Assembly (NCBI RefSeq): GCF_023094245.1
Contig: NZ_JALMEW010000004.1
Coordinates: 248,001-312,000 of the forward strand
DNA from: Halomonas getboli
GTDB taxonomy: Bacteria; Pseudomonadota; Gammaproteobacteria; Pseudomonadales; Halomonadaceae
DNA length: 64,000 bases
Direction: 5' to 3'
Positions 47,017 through 57,332 of this stretch are shown piece after piece; the stretch's first letter is position 1; every line of letters starts with the position of its first letter. Made by a program: the position numbers and the translations under genes. A model generated the notes under the pieces. That model saw only the letters and a list, made by a program, of their open reading frames with translations. It made no database searches and was not told the origin of the DNA.

Positions 47017-47888
47017 GCCCCACTTCGATCTTCGACGTGCCCTTCGCGCTGGGCATGATGAACCTGCACCAGGCGCCGGCCCTGCACGCCCCCGACGCCC
47101 TCGCCGACTGGATCGAGGCGCGCCTCGACCAGGGCCTGCACTGGTTCGACCATGCCGACATCTACGGCAACCGCGCCGGCGAGCGGCTGTTCGGCGACGC
47201 GCTGCGCGCCCGCCCCGGGCTCGCCCGCCGGGTGCGGGTGGTGACCAAGACCGATATCGTCACGCCCGAGCGCGACGCCTCGCCATTCGCCGTCAAGCAC
47301 TACGACAGCTCGCCGGCCTACGTGACCCGAGCCATCGACGCCTCCCTCGAACGGCTGGGCGTGGAGCGCCTGGACCACTTCCTGCTGCATCGCCCCGACC
47401 CGCTGATGGACGCCGAGGCCACCGGCCGCGCCCTGGACGACGCCATCGCCGCCGGCAAGATCGGCGCCGCCGGTGTCTCCAATTTCCTGCCGGAGGCCTG
47501 GCGCCGGCTGCAGGCCGGCATGCATGAGCGCCTGTCGGCCCACCAGCTGCAGCTGTCGCTCGACCATAGCGCGCCGCTGTTCGACGGCCTCTACGATGCC
47601 GTGATCGGCGACGGCCAGGCCCCCATGGCCTGGTCGCCGCTGGGCGGCGGCCGAGCGCTGGATGGCCCCGCGGCCCCGCTGCTGCGCGCCCAGGCCGAGG
47701 CCCACGGCGTCAGCCCCGCCGGACTGGCCCTGGCCTGGCTGCGCGCCCTGCCCGGGCGGCCACTGCCGGTGATCGGCAGCCTCAAGCCCGAGCGCATCGA
47801 GACGCTGTACCGGGACGCCTCGCTCGAGCTGTCGCGTCCGGCCTGGTTCGCCCTGCTCGAGGCCGCTCGCGGCCACGAGGTGGCCTGA
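47013..47888 (+). CDS. Aldo/keto reductase (YdhF-like)
   Basis: 291-residue NADPH-type reductase with the AKR catalytic segment LHWFDHADIYGNRAGERLFG (Asp/Tyr), VTKTDIV, the HFLLHRPDPLMD strand and GAAGVSNF. Its C-terminus has the cofactor loop LPVIGSLKPERIETL. The substrate is unknown, but its translation is coupled to the mutarotase (ATGA), suggesting a sugar aldehyde or ketose. Family call is secure, the role is not. Confidence 0.88.
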   Translation: MSPTSIFDVPFALGMMNLHQAPALHAPDALADWIEARLDQGLHWFDHADIYGNRAGERLFGDALRARPGLARRVRVVTKTDIVTPERDASPFAVKHYDSSPAYVTRAIDASLERLGVERLDHFLLHRPDPLMDAEATGRALDDAIAAGKIGAAGVSNFLPEAWRRLQAGMHERLSAHQLQLSLDHSAPLFDGLYDAVIGDGQAPMAWSPLGGGRALDGPAAPLLRAQAEAHGVSPAGLALAWLRALPGRPLPVIGSLKPERIETLYRDASLELSRPAWFALLEAARGHEVA

Positions 47889-47919
47889 GCCCGCCCCCTT
47901 CATCACAAGGACCCCCACC

Positions 47920-48876
47920 ATGCTGCCCGTTATCGCCTTCGGTGAAGCCCTCGTCGACATGCTCTCCAGCCGCCTGGGCGACGCCGACGACCGCGCGCCT
48001 GAGACCTTCACGCCCTATGCCGGCGGGGCCCCGGCCAACGTCGCCGTGGCCTGCGCACGCCTCGGCGTGCCCAGCCGCTTCCTCGGCATGCTCGGCGACG
48101 ACCACTTCGGCGACTTCCTGGCCGCCGAGCTCTCGGCGCAGGGCGTCGACGTCTCCGGCGTGACGCGCACCCGCGAGGCACGCACCGCGCTGGCCTTCGT
48201 CTCCCGCGACGCCGACGGCGAGCGCACCTTCGACTTCTACCGGCCGCCCGCCGCCGACCTGCTCTATCGCCTGGAGCACCTGCCGGCCGGGGTGTTCGCC
48301 GAACCGGCGATCCTGCACCTGTGCAGCAACAGCCTGACCGACCCGGAGATCGCCGAGACCACCCTGGCGATGGCCGAGATGGCGGCCCGGGCCGGCTGCC
48401 TGGTCAGCGTCGACGCCAACCTGCGCCACAACCTCTGGGCCGAGGGCCGCGCCGACAGCGCCCTGGTCACCCGGCTGCTCGACTGCGCCGACCTGCTCAA
48501 GCTGTCCCGCGAGGAAGTGGACGACCTGCGCGGCGATCATCCCGAAGACGACTGGCTGGCCGAACGCCTGGCGGCCGGCGTCAAGCTGGCGGTGATCACC
48601 GACGGCGGCGGCCCGGTGCGCGCCCTCGGCGCCGGACTGTCGCTGGCGGTCGCCCCGCCGAAGGTCGCTCCCGTCGATACCACGGCGGGAGGAGACGCCT
48701 TTATCGGCGGGCTGCTGGCCGGCCTGTCCGAACGGGGCTTCGCCGAAGGCTGGCACCAGGACGCCGAACGCCTGGAAGATGCCCTGGCCTTCGCCTGCCG
48801 CTGCGGCGCCCACGCCGTGACCCGCCCAGGCAGCTACGTCGCCCTGCCCACCCGGGACGATCTCGCCTCGGTCTGA
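47920..48876 (+). CDS. Fructokinase (PfkB family)
   Basis: 318-residue ribokinase-type kinase, fructose to fructose-6-phosphate. Motifs: FGEALVDML at the N-terminus, AGGAPANVAVACARLG (substrate), VSVDANLRHNLW and the anion hole DTTAGGDAFIGGLL with the catalytic Asp. In P. fluorescens the equivalent gene (mtlZ) is part of the mannitol operon; here it is convergent with that operon and separated by a shared terminator, and sits at the end of the edd-glk block, tying polyol-derived fructose to glycolytic entry. Confidence 0.9.
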   Translation: MLPVIAFGEALVDMLSSRLGDADDRAPETFTPYAGGAPANVAVACARLGVPSRFLGMLGDDHFGDFLAAELSAQGVDVSGVTRTREARTALAFVSRDADGERTFDFYRPPAADLLYRLEHLPAGVFAEPAILHLCSNSLTDPEIAETTLAMAEMAARAGCLVSVDANLRHNLWAEGRADSALVTRLLDCADLLKLSREEVDDLRGDHPEDDWLAERLAAGVKLAVITDGGGPVRALGAGLSLAVAPPKVAPVDTTAGGDAFIGGLLAGLSERGFAEGWHQDAERLEDALAFACRCGAHAVTRPGSYVALPTRDDLASV

Positions 48877-48891
48877 GCGCCCCCGGACGCG

Positions 48892-48928
48892 ACGACGCCC
48901 GATGACGGTTTTCGTCATCGGGCGTCGT
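48892..48928. terminator. Bidirectional terminator, fructokinase and xylB
   Basis: Perfect 16-bp stem ACGACGCCCGATGACG with 48913-48928 and a GTTTT loop, between convergent stop codons at 48876 and 48958. Serves both transcripts; T runs are short on each side. Confidence 0.88.
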
Positions 48929-48957
48929 TCGTTGGGGAGCCGAGGCAATGCGCGGGA

Positions 48958-50460
48958 TCAGGCCATCACGCCGTGATGGTCGGCCAGCGCCCGGCGATAG
49001 CGCGCATAGACCGCTTCGTAGGCCGCGACGCGCTCGGCGTCGGGCGACGCCCGGGAGCTCTCGTCGAGATGCACCAGCCGGACGCAGAGCGCCTCCAGCG
49101 AGGCCTCGGGCGTCTTGTCGTCGCGGCCGCCCTCACACCAGGCCGCCTGGACCGCCGCGCCCAGGGCGGCGGCATCGGTGACCGCGGGGCAAATCACCGG
49201 GGTGCCGAGGATGTCGGCGACCATCTGCCGCCACACCGCACTCTTCGCCCCGCCGCCGATCAGGCGAATCTCGCTGGCCTGTCGAGCCAGCCCGCCGAGC
49301 CGCTCGAGGCCGTACCGCAGGCCGAAGGTCGCGCCCTCGACCACCGCCCGACACAGGTTGGCCTGGGTAGCGTTGACGCCGGTCAGCCCCAGGAAGCTGC
49401 CGGTGGCCAGCGGCAGCGGCGGGACCCGCTCGCCATTGAAGAACGGCAGCACCGTAACGCCCTCGGCGCCGATCGGCGCGGCGGCGAGCCGCTCGCCGAA
49501 GGCCGCCAGGTCGAGGCCAAACAGCTCGCGTACCCGGGTGGTGGCGGAGGTCACGTTCATGGTGCAGATCAGCGGCAGCCAGCCGCCGTGGCTGGCGCAG
49601 AAGTTGGCCACCTGGGCGTCGTCGGGCAGCACCGGCTCGGGCGAGTAGGCGCACACCGTGCCCGAGGTGCCGAGGCTCAGGGTCACCAGCCCCGGGCGAA
49701 TATTGCCGGTGCCGATGGCGCCCAGCATGTTGTCGCCGCCCCCGCTTGCGACCACGACACCCTCGGCCAGCCCCAGCTCACGGGCCAGCGCGGGCCTCAC
49801 CGTGCCGGCCGGCTCGCGGGACTCGATCAGCCGCGGCAGCACCCGCTGCGGGTCGAGCTCGGGGGCGATCTCGGCCAGCACGTCCTCACGCCAGCGCCGC
49901 GCACGGGTATCGAAGTAGCCGGTGCCCGAGGCGTCGCCGGCCTCGGCGACCCGCTCGCCGGTGAGCCAGAAGTTGAGATAGTCGTGGGGCAGCAGCAGGG
50001 TGGAGATGCGCCGATAGGCCTCGGGATGCCGCTCGCGCAGCCAGGCCAGCTTGGAGGCGGTATAGCCGGTCTGCAGCACCAGCCCCAGTCGGTCAAGGCA
50101 GCCGGCCTCACCGCCCAGGCGATCGACCAGGGAGGCGTTGTGCTCGGCGGTCTCGGTGTCGCACCACAGCTTGGCCGGATAGACCGGCTCGCCCGCGGCG
50201 TCCAGGGCCACCAGCCCGTGCTGCTGGCCGGAGACGCCGATGGCGCGAATCGCGCCGGCATCGATGCCGGCGCCGGCCACTGCGTCATGGAAGGCGCCGC
50301 GAAAGGCCTCGATCCAGTCGGCGGGGTCCTGCTCCCGGCGCCCGCCCTCCCCGGCGTCCAGCCGATGGGGGCGGCTCGCCTCGCCGAGGATTCGCCCGCC
50401 GTCGATATCGACCACCACCACCTTGGTGCTCTGGGTGCCACAGTCCACGCCGATGTACAT
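48958..50460 (-). CDS. xylB: Xylulokinase
   Basis: FGGY-family kinase of D-xylulose, here probably from arabitol or xylitol oxidation. 500 residues with ATP site YIGVDCGTQSTKVVVVD, the catalytic-Asp region HDYLNFWLTG, GGGDNMLGAIGTG, and GGGAKSAVWRQMVADILG near the C-terminus. ATG at 50460 is 2 bp from the mtlD stop; a longer in-frame start lies inside mtlD. In P. fluorescens it corresponds to mtlY, last enzyme of the mannitol operon. Confidence 0.93.
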   Translation of the reverse strand: MYIGVDCGTQSTKVVVVDIDGGRILGEASRPHRLDAGEGGRREQDPADWIEAFRGAFHDAVAGAGIDAGAIRAIGVSGQQHGLVALDAAGEPVYPAKLWCDTETAEHNASLVDRLGGEAGCLDRLGLVLQTGYTASKLAWLRERHPEAYRRISTLLLPHDYLNFWLTGERVAEAGDASGTGYFDTRARRWREDVLAEIAPELDPQRVLPRLIESREPAGTVRPALARELGLAEGVVVASGGGDNMLGAIGTGNIRPGLVTLSLGTSGTVCAYSPEPVLPDDAQVANFCASHGGWLPLICTMNVTSATTRVRELFGLDLAAFGERLAAAPIGAEGVTVLPFFNGERVPPLPLATGSFLGLTGVNATQANLCRAVVEGATFGLRYGLERLGGLARQASEIRLIGGGAKSAVWRQMVADILGTPVICPAVTDAAALGAAVQAAWCEGGRDDKTPEASLEALCVRLVHLDESSRASPDAERVAAYEAVYARYRRALADHHGVMA

Positions 50461-50462
50461 CG

Positions 50463-51944
50463 TCAGCCCTCTCGCTCTGCCAGGGCCTCGAGGGTGGCGC
50501 GTGCGCCGTGGCGATGCAAGCGCTCCAGCGCCCACAGGTAGGCCTCGCGGAAGCGTGCCTGCTCGGCCAGGTCGCCGAACAGCTCGCGGTTGTCGATAAA
50601 GGCAGTCGGGGCATCATGCTGCCGGCCGGCAATGGACATCAGCTCGTCCTTGAGGCGGTCGACCACCTCGATCGGCTCGCCGGCCTCGTCGACGCCCTCG
50701 GCGTAGCGCGCCCAGCTGGCCACCACGGCCGCGGCACGATGCAGCTCGCCGCCGCGGGCGAGCTGCTCGCGAATCACCGGCAGCAGCCACTTGGGGATGC
50801 GGTCCGAGCTCTCGGCGCAGAGGCGGGCCAGGGTGTCCTTGACCTCGGGATTGGCGAAGCGCTCGATCAGTGTGCGGCGATAGGCGTCCAGGTCAACGCC
50901 GGGCAGCGGCGCCAGGGTCGGCGTCGCCTCGTGCGTCATGTAGCCGAGCAGGAAGTCGACGAACAGCGGATCGGCGCAGGCCTCGTGGGCATAGCGGTAG
51001 CCGGCCAGATAGCCGAAATAGCACAGCGCCTGGTGGCTGGCGTTGAGCAGCCGCAGCTTCATCAGCTCATAGGGCTCGACGTCCTCGACCACCTGCACGC
51101 CGACCGCCTCGAAGGCCGGGCGGCCCGCGGCGAAGCGATCCTCGAGCACCCACTGGGTGAAGGGCTCGCAGACCACCGGCCAGGCGTCCTCGACCCCGAA
51201 GCGCACGGCCAGCTCATCGATGTCGTCGGCGGTGGTCACCGGGGTGATGCGATCGACCATGGAGTTGGGGAACGGCACCTCGGCCTCGATCCAGGCGGCG
51301 AGCTCGGCGTCCCGGGCCCGGGCGAAGGCGGTGAACATGCGATGCGCCACCTCCCCGTTGCCCTGGATGTTGTCGCAGGACATCACCGTGAAGGGGCCGA
51401 GACCGCGCTGGCGGCGCCGCGCCAGCGCCTCGGTGATCAGCCCGAAGCTGGTGCGCGACGCGGCCGGCTCGGCCAGGTCGTGGCGCACGTCGGGGTTGTC
51501 GAGATCGAACTCGCCCGTCACCGGATGGAAGTTGTAGCCGCCCTCGGTGACCGTCAGCGAGACGATGCGGATCGCCGGGTCGGCCATCAGTTCGATCACC
51601 GCCTCGGGGTCGTCCGAGGCATAGCGATAGTCGATCATCGAGCCGATCACCCGCGGTGCGTACCGGCCATCGGGGTGCTTGACCACCAGGGTATAGAGAT
51701 GGTTCTGGGAGGCCAGCGCCTGCTGCATGCGCCGGTCGCCGGGCATCACCCCGACGCCGACGATGCCCCAGTCCAGCGCCTGACCGCGGCTCATCAGCTC
51801 GTCGAGGTACATGGCCTGGTGAGCGCGATGGAAGCCGCCCACCCCGAAGTGGACGATACCGGCGCTCACGGCGGCACGGTCATAGGCCGGCGTGGCTACC
51901 CGGTCATCCAGCCGGTCGAGATGATCAGTGGCGAGTCGTGTCAT
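50463..51944 (-). CDS. mtlD: Mannitol 2-dehydrogenase
   Basis: NAD-dependent long-chain polyol dehydrogenase converting mannitol to fructose (also arabitol to xylulose). 493 residues, the same as P. fluorescens MtlD. Motifs: IVHFGVGGFHRAHQAMYLDEL (NAD-binding), CDNIQGNGEV, FPNSMVDRITP and the catalytic KLRLLNASHQAL with its lysine and asparagine. The start at 51944 has GGAG nine bases upstream; longer readings overlap the kinase gene. A 53-bp gap separates it from the kinase. Confidence 0.95.
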   Translation of the reverse strand: MTRLATDHLDRLDDRVATPAYDRAAVSAGIVHFGVGGFHRAHQAMYLDELMSRGQALDWGIVGVGVMPGDRRMQQALASQNHLYTLVVKHPDGRYAPRVIGSMIDYRYASDDPEAVIELMADPAIRIVSLTVTEGGYNFHPVTGEFDLDNPDVRHDLAEPAASRTSFGLITEALARRRQRGLGPFTVMSCDNIQGNGEVAHRMFTAFARARDAELAAWIEAEVPFPNSMVDRITPVTTADDIDELAVRFGVEDAWPVVCEPFTQWVLEDRFAAGRPAFEAVGVQVVEDVEPYELMKLRLLNASHQALCYFGYLAGYRYAHEACADPLFVDFLLGYMTHEATPTLAPLPGVDLDAYRRTLIERFANPEVKDTLARLCAESSDRIPKWLLPVIREQLARGGELHRAAAVVASWARYAEGVDEAGEPIEVVDRLKDELMSIAGRQHDAPTAFIDNRELFGDLAEQARFREAYLWALERLHRHGARATLEALAEREG

Positions 51945-51997
51945 GAAGGAGGCTCCTGCCGCGTGGTGCGGTCGAATCAGAGTAGAGTGAGCGACGG

Positions 51998-52630
51998 TCA
52001 ATCGCCGGCGGACCAGTGCAGATCGGCGGTCACCGACGCGGTCTTGATCAGCCGGGCATTGAGCATGTCCTTGTGGCGAGTGCGTTCGAGGGCGCCGGCC
52101 GGGTCCTGGCCCATCTCCCGCCAGCGCTGGATCAGACGCGCCTCGAGCAGCTCGTCGGGCACCTCGAGGAACAGCGTCATGTCGAACAGCTCGCGCAGTG
52201 CGGGCCAGGGGCCCTGGTCGAGCAGCAGGTAGTTGCCCTCGACGATCACCAGGCGATGCTCGGGGGCGATCAGCCGGCCGCCGGCCCGCGCCAGGTCCAG
52301 CGGCCGGTCGAACACCGGCACCGCGACGGGGCGGTCGGCGCAGCGGATGCGCTCGAGGTCGTGGCGCAGCCCGTCGCAGTCGAAGGTCTCCGGCGCGCCC
52401 TTGACGGGCACCAGCCCCCGGGGCTCGAGCACGGCGTTGTCGTAGTGGTAGCCGTCCATCGGCACCACCGCGGCGCTGCCGGGCCGGCGGGCATTGAGCT
52501 CGCGGCACAGCCAGCCCGAGAGGAACGACTTGCCGGCGGCCGGCGGCCCGGCCAGAGCGACGATGAAGCGCCGACTCTCCCCCGCCGCCGCCAGCACCCG
52601 CTCGGCTACCTCATGGATATTCGGATTCAT
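51998..52630 (-). CDS. FrcK-like sugar/uridine kinase-fold protein
   Basis: 210-residue P-loop kinase of the uridine kinase/phosphoribulokinase fold: Walker A LAGPPAAGKSFLSGWL, then PMDGYHYDNAVLEPRGLVP and VIVEGNYLLLDQGPW, the set found in FrcK, the kinase that accompanies the fructose ABC transporter in rhizobia. Substrate unknown; sugar or nucleoside phosphorylation is plausible. In this operon it sits between an SDR dehydrogenase and mtlD, so fructose or a related ketose is the likely substrate by inference. Confidence 0.8.
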   Translation of the reverse strand: MNPNIHEVAERVLAAAGESRRFIVALAGPPAAGKSFLSGWLCRELNARRPGSAAVVPMDGYHYDNAVLEPRGLVPVKGAPETFDCDGLRHDLERIRCADRPVAVPVFDRPLDLARAGGRLIAPEHRLVIVEGNYLLLDQGPWPALRELFDMTLFLEVPDELLEARLIQRWREMGQDPAGALERTRHKDMLNARLIKTASVTADLHWSAGD

Positions 52631-52662
52631 TTGCTGTTTCCCGACTTCAAGACGCAGGCATC

Positions 52663-52804
52663 AGGCGAGTTCGAAAAGGCAGCGAGCGAAGACCAGACAA
52701 GGCAAAAATCGACGAAAAAGCGGAGTTTACGGTTCTGTAAATGAGCAATTTGAGTCGATTTTTAACGCCGTATGGTCGAGCGCAGCCAGTTTTCGAATAC
52801 GCCT
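52663..52804. repeat. Long palindromic element in the polyol operon
   Basis: About 140 bp that folds into one long imperfect hairpin: ends AGGCGAGTTCGAAAA (52663-52677) with TTTTCGAATACGCCT (52790-52804, 13 of 15); mid-stem 52679-52696 with 52774-52788 is looser; inner stem AAAAATCGAC (52704-52713) with GTCGATTTTT (52754-52763) is perfect; the apex TTTAC-GGTTCT-GTAAA (52726-52741) is perfect. AT content is much higher than around it. It fills the SDR-kinase gap and its last two bases reach into the SDR stop codon (TAG at 52805-52803). Probably a MITE-like or REP-like element. Confidence 0.85.
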
Positions 52805-53579
52805 AGCTCATCCAGTTGCCACCGTCGACATTGAGCGTCTGCGCCACCACGTAATCGCTGTCGTCGCTGGCCAGGAACACCGCGGCGCCGGCATGATCCT
52901 CCGGCCGGCCCATGCGGCCGTAGGGCACCGCCTCGCCGACGAGGCGCTTCTTCTCGCCCAGCGGACGCTGCTCGTAGCGGGCGAACAGCGCATCGACCTC
53001 GTCCCACATCGGGGTGTCGACCACGCCCGGGGCGATGCCGTTGACATTGATGCTGTGCTCGATCAGCGCCAGGCCGCAGGACTGGGTCAGGCTGATCATC
53101 GCCGACTTGGAGGCGCAGTACATGCTGACCAGCGGCTCGCCTCGGCGGCCGGCCTGGGAGGCCATGTTGATGATCTTGCCGCCCCGGCCGCGGTCGACCA
53201 TCGCCTGGGCCACCGCCTGCAGAGTGAAGAAGGCGCCCTTGACGTTGACCGCGAACTGCCGGTCGTAGCTGGCCTCGGTAACCTCGAGCACCGGCGCCAT
53301 GTCGAACACCGCGGCGTTGTTGACCAGGATGTCGATGCCGCCGAAGTGGCCGACGACCTCCTCGACCATGGCGTCGATGGAGGCTCGGTCGCAGACGTCC
53401 AGGCGGATGCCGCGCACCCGCTCGCCGCCGTCCAGGGCGGCCACGGCGGCGTCGATGGCCGCCGCGTCGATGTCGGCCACCACCACCCGGGCACCCTCGG
53501 CGAGATAGCGTTCGGCGATGGCCAGGCCGATCCCCCTTGCGCCGCCGGTGATCACGGCGACCCTGTCGTTGAGTTTCAT
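52803..53579 (-). CDS. SDR polyol dehydrogenase (sorbitol/galactitol type)
   Basis: 258-residue short-chain dehydrogenase: cofactor loop VAVITGGARGIGLAIAERYL with Asp after strand two (VVVADIDAAA, so NAD), NNAAVFDMAPVL, and catalytic Ser/Tyr/Lys in MASQAGRRGEPLVSMYCASK. It matches SmoS, sorbitol 2-dehydrogenase of Rhodobacter, by layout and neighbours. It would oxidise sorbitol to fructose or galactitol to tagatose. Stop codon overlaps the edge of the palindromic element. Confident as SDR, moderately as sorbitol-specific. Confidence 0.87.
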   Translation of the reverse strand: MKLNDRVAVITGGARGIGLAIAERYLAEGARVVVADIDAAAIDAAVAALDGGERVRGIRLDVCDRASIDAMVEEVVGHFGGIDILVNNAAVFDMAPVLEVTEASYDRQFAVNVKGAFFTLQAVAQAMVDRGRGGKIINMASQAGRRGEPLVSMYCASKSAMISLTQSCGLALIEHSINVNGIAPGVVDTPMWDEVDALFARYEQRPLGEKKRLVGEAVPYGRMGRPEDHAGAAVFLASDDSDYVVAQTLNVDGGNWMS

Positions 53580-53615
53580 GTGTGCTCCTCGATGAAAATG
53601 CCCGGAGGCGACGCC

Positions 53616-54302
53616 TCAGCCGCCCGCGGCCGGCCGGCGCGCCTCGCGCCAGTACCGGACCTGGGCGACCAGCTCGTCCATGTGCGCGATGATGTGCCAG
53701 GCCCCGGCCTCGCTCAGGCGCCCGGCCTGGCCCGGCGAGACGTGGCTGGCGCCGACGAAACCGATCACCGTCATGCCGGCGCGGTGAGCGGCGATGACGC
53801 CGGAGACGCTGTCCTCGACCGCCAGGCAGTCTTCCGGAGCCCGTCCGAGTCGCGCGGCAGCGTGGCGATAGACCGCCGGGTCCGGCTTGGGCCTTTCCAC
53901 CTGGTCGGCGGTGAAGATCGGCACCTCGCCCAGCCGCGCCGCGAGCCCGGTGGTCTCGAGCGACGCCAACACCCGCTGGCGACGACTGTTGGAGACCACC
54001 GCCAGCGGCAGGTCCAGCGCGGCGATGGCCTCGGCGACTCCGTCGATGGCGCGCAGTTCGTCGGCCAGGCGCGCCTCGATCTCGTCGTCGAGGCGGCCCA
54101 GGGCGCCGACCGGCAGGCGATGGGCACTCAGCCCTTCGAGGTGGGCGAGGATATCGGCCGTGGTCATGCCCAGCGCCTGGGCCAGCACCGCCTCCACCTC
54201 GACGTCCGGCAGCCAGGCACCGAGCCGCTGGATCAGCGTAGCCTCGGCGATGGTCTCGCTGTCGACCAGCACGCCATCGCAGTCGAAGATCAGGGTCTCC
54301 AT
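53616..54302 (-). CDS. HAD-IA phosphatase
   Basis: 228-residue haloacid-dehalogenase phosphatase: motif I LIFDCDGVLVDSE, motif II VVSNS, motif III KPDPAVYRHAAARLG and motif IV AVEDSVSGVIAAHRAGM, with a helical cap after motif I. METL at 54302 is chosen because GAGGAG lies 7 bases before it; GTG at 54317 overlapping the mtlK stop (GTGA) or ATG at 54308 are alternatives. In the operon it may dephosphorylate a sugar phosphate such as mannitol-1-P or remove a toxic intermediate; the substrate is not seen. Confidence 0.85.
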   Translation of the reverse strand: METLIFDCDGVLVDSETIAEATLIQRLGAWLPDVEVEAVLAQALGMTTADILAHLEGLSAHRLPVGALGRLDDEIEARLADELRAIDGVAEAIAALDLPLAVVSNSRRQRVLASLETTGLAARLGEVPIFTADQVERPKPDPAVYRHAAARLGRAPEDCLAVEDSVSGVIAAHRAGMTVIGFVGASHVSPGQAGRLSEAGAWHIIAHMDELVAQVRYWREARRPAAGG

Positions 54303-54313
54303 CGACATGCTCC

Positions 54314-55459
<1,146 letters not shown>

Positions 55460-55473
55460 CAGGGGAATCCTCG

Positions 55474-56355
55474 TTATTTGACGGCGCCGAAGGTCAGGCC
55501 GCGAACCATCTGTTTCTGGGTGAGCCATCCAAAGACCAAGATCGGCGCGATAGCCATGGTCGAGGCGGCGGAGAGCTTGGCCCAGAACAGGCCCTCGGGG
55601 CTCGAGAAGGAGGCGATGTAGGCGGTCAGCGGTGCCGCCTGGGAGGAGGTCAGGTTGAGGCTCCAGAAGGCCTCGTTCCAGCTCAGGATCACCGCCAGCA
55701 GCCCGGTGGAGGCGATGCCCGGCAGGGTCAGCGGCAGCAGCAGATACCACACCTCCTGCAGGGTGCCGGCGCCGTCCATGCGACCGGCCTCGAGGATGTC
55801 CCTGGGCAGGTCCTTGAAGAAGGTGTAGAGCATCCACACCACGATCGGCAGGTTCATCAGGGTATAGACGATGACCAGCCCGGTACGGGTATCGAGCAGG
55901 CCGAAGTCGCGGAACAGCAGGTAGATCGGCACCAGCACCCCCACCGGCGGCAGCATCTTGGTCGACAGCATCCACAGCAGGGTGCCCTTGGTGCGCTTGG
56001 TCGGCAGAAAGGCCATGGCGTAGGCCGAGGGAATGGCGATCACGAGCGCCAGCAGGGTCGAGCCGAAGGACACCACCACGCTGTTCAGCGCGAAGTGGAG
56101 ATAGTCGGCGCGGCTCTGCACCTCGGCATAGCTGTCCAGGGTCGGCGAGAAGATCAGGCTGGGATCGGCGATCGCCTCGGCCTCGGTCTTGAAGCCGGTC
56201 AGCACCATCCAGAAGATCGGGAAGAAGATTACTCCGGCGACCGTCCAGCCGAGCACGGTCAGCCACAGGCGGCGGCTGCTCAGGGCCCCGAAGCGCGGGC
56301 CGTTCGCTGCCCGGGTCGCGCCGGCGGCGCTCATCGATTGGGTTTTCGTCGTCAT
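55474..56355 (-). CDS. mtlG: Polyol ABC transporter permease MtlG
   Basis: 293 residues, six spans. The EAA motif is DILEAGRMDGAGTLQEVWYLLLPL-type (first 20 residues of it seen at about 190), and the first span is VLGWTVAGVIFFPIFWMVL. It matches MalG-type polyol permeases. The N-terminal 25 residues are polar and Ala-rich. Start at 56355 precedes a 15-bp gap to mtlF. Confidence 0.9.
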   Translation of the reverse strand: MTTKTQSMSAAGATRAANGPRFGALSSRRLWLTVLGWTVAGVIFFPIFWMVLTGFKTEAEAIADPSLIFSPTLDSYAEVQSRADYLHFALNSVVVSFGSTLLALVIAIPSAYAMAFLPTKRTKGTLLWMLSTKMLPPVGVLVPIYLLFRDFGLLDTRTGLVIVYTLMNLPIVVWMLYTFFKDLPRDILEAGRMDGAGTLQEVWYLLLPLTLPGIASTGLLAVILSWNEAFWSLNLTSSQAAPLTAYIASFSSPEGLFWAKLSAASTMAIAPILVFGWLTQKQMVRGLTFGAVK

Positions 56356-56370
56356 GTGGGCGCTCCCGCG

Positions 56371-57261
56371 TCAGTTGTCCAGGTTCCTGGCCACCATGCG
56401 GACCAGGAAGACGGCGACGATGTTGGCCAGCACGATCGCCACCACGCCGCCGGCGGAGGCCATGCCGACGTCGAAGTCGAGCAGCGCGCGAATGTAGATC
56501 AGGTAGGCCAGGTTGGTGGTGGCCAGCCCCGGGCCGCCCGAGGTGGTGACGAATATCTCGGCGAAGATGGTCAGCAGGAAGATCATCTCGATCATGATCA
56601 CCACGCTGATCGCCCGCTTGAGGTGCGGCAGGGTGATGAAGAAGAAGATCGCGATCGGTCCGGCGCCGTCCATGCGCGCCGCCTCGACCTGGTCATCGTC
56701 CAGCGACTGCATGGCGGTAAGCAGGATCAGCAGCGCGAAGGGCAGCCACTGCCAGCCGACGATGATCACGATCGAGGTCAGCGGCAGCGACGAGAACCAG
56801 TCCACCGCCGGCAGGCCCAGCGACTCGGCCAGCCAGGCCAGCACGCCGTTGGCCGGGTGCATCATCATGTTCTTCCAGATCAGGGCGCTGACCGTGGGCA
56901 TGACGAAGAACGGCGAGATGGCCAGCACCCGGGCGATGCCGCGGCCCAGGAACTCCTGCTGGAACAGCACCGCCAGCAGGGTGCCGCCGACTACGGTGAT
57001 CGCCAGCACCCAGCCGACCAGCAGCAGCGTGGTGCCGATGGCCGACCACAGCGCCGGGTCGGTGAACAGGTATTCGTAGTTCTCGAGGCCGGCGAAGCCG
57101 GTCATGCCCGGCATCAGCAGGTTGTAGCGCTGCAGCGAGAACCACACGGTCATCGCCAGCGGCACGATCATCCACAGAAACAGCAGAGACACGGCCGGCG
57201 CCTGCAGCAAGAGGGTGCGCAGCCCTCCGACCGTGCGTCCGGAGGCTCGGGTCTTGTTCAT
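56371..57261 (-). CDS. mtlF: Polyol ABC transporter permease MtlF
   Basis: 296 residues with six or seven spans (first LLLQAPAVSLLFLWMIVPLA) and the permease EAA loop VEAARMDGAGPIAIFFFITL. Together with MtlG it forms the channel of the importer. Start at 57261 has no nearby strong ribosome binding site (AGGGAAAAG lies upstream in the 71-bp gap after mtlE). Confidence 0.9.
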   Translation of the reverse strand: MNKTRASGRTVGGLRTLLLQAPAVSLLFLWMIVPLAMTVWFSLQRYNLLMPGMTGFAGLENYEYLFTDPALWSAIGTTLLLVGWVLAITVVGGTLLAVLFQQEFLGRGIARVLAISPFFVMPTVSALIWKNMMMHPANGVLAWLAESLGLPAVDWFSSLPLTSIVIIVGWQWLPFALLILLTAMQSLDDDQVEAARMDGAGPIAIFFFITLPHLKRAISVVIMIEMIFLLTIFAEIFVTTSGGPGLATTNLAYLIYIRALLDFDVGMASAGGVVAIVLANIVAVFLVRMVARNLDN

Positions 57262-57332
57262 GGTCTACCCCAGGGAAAAGCGGAAGGTGGGCAACGAACG
57301 GCCGGCGCGTTGCCCCGGCCGGTCCGCACGGC

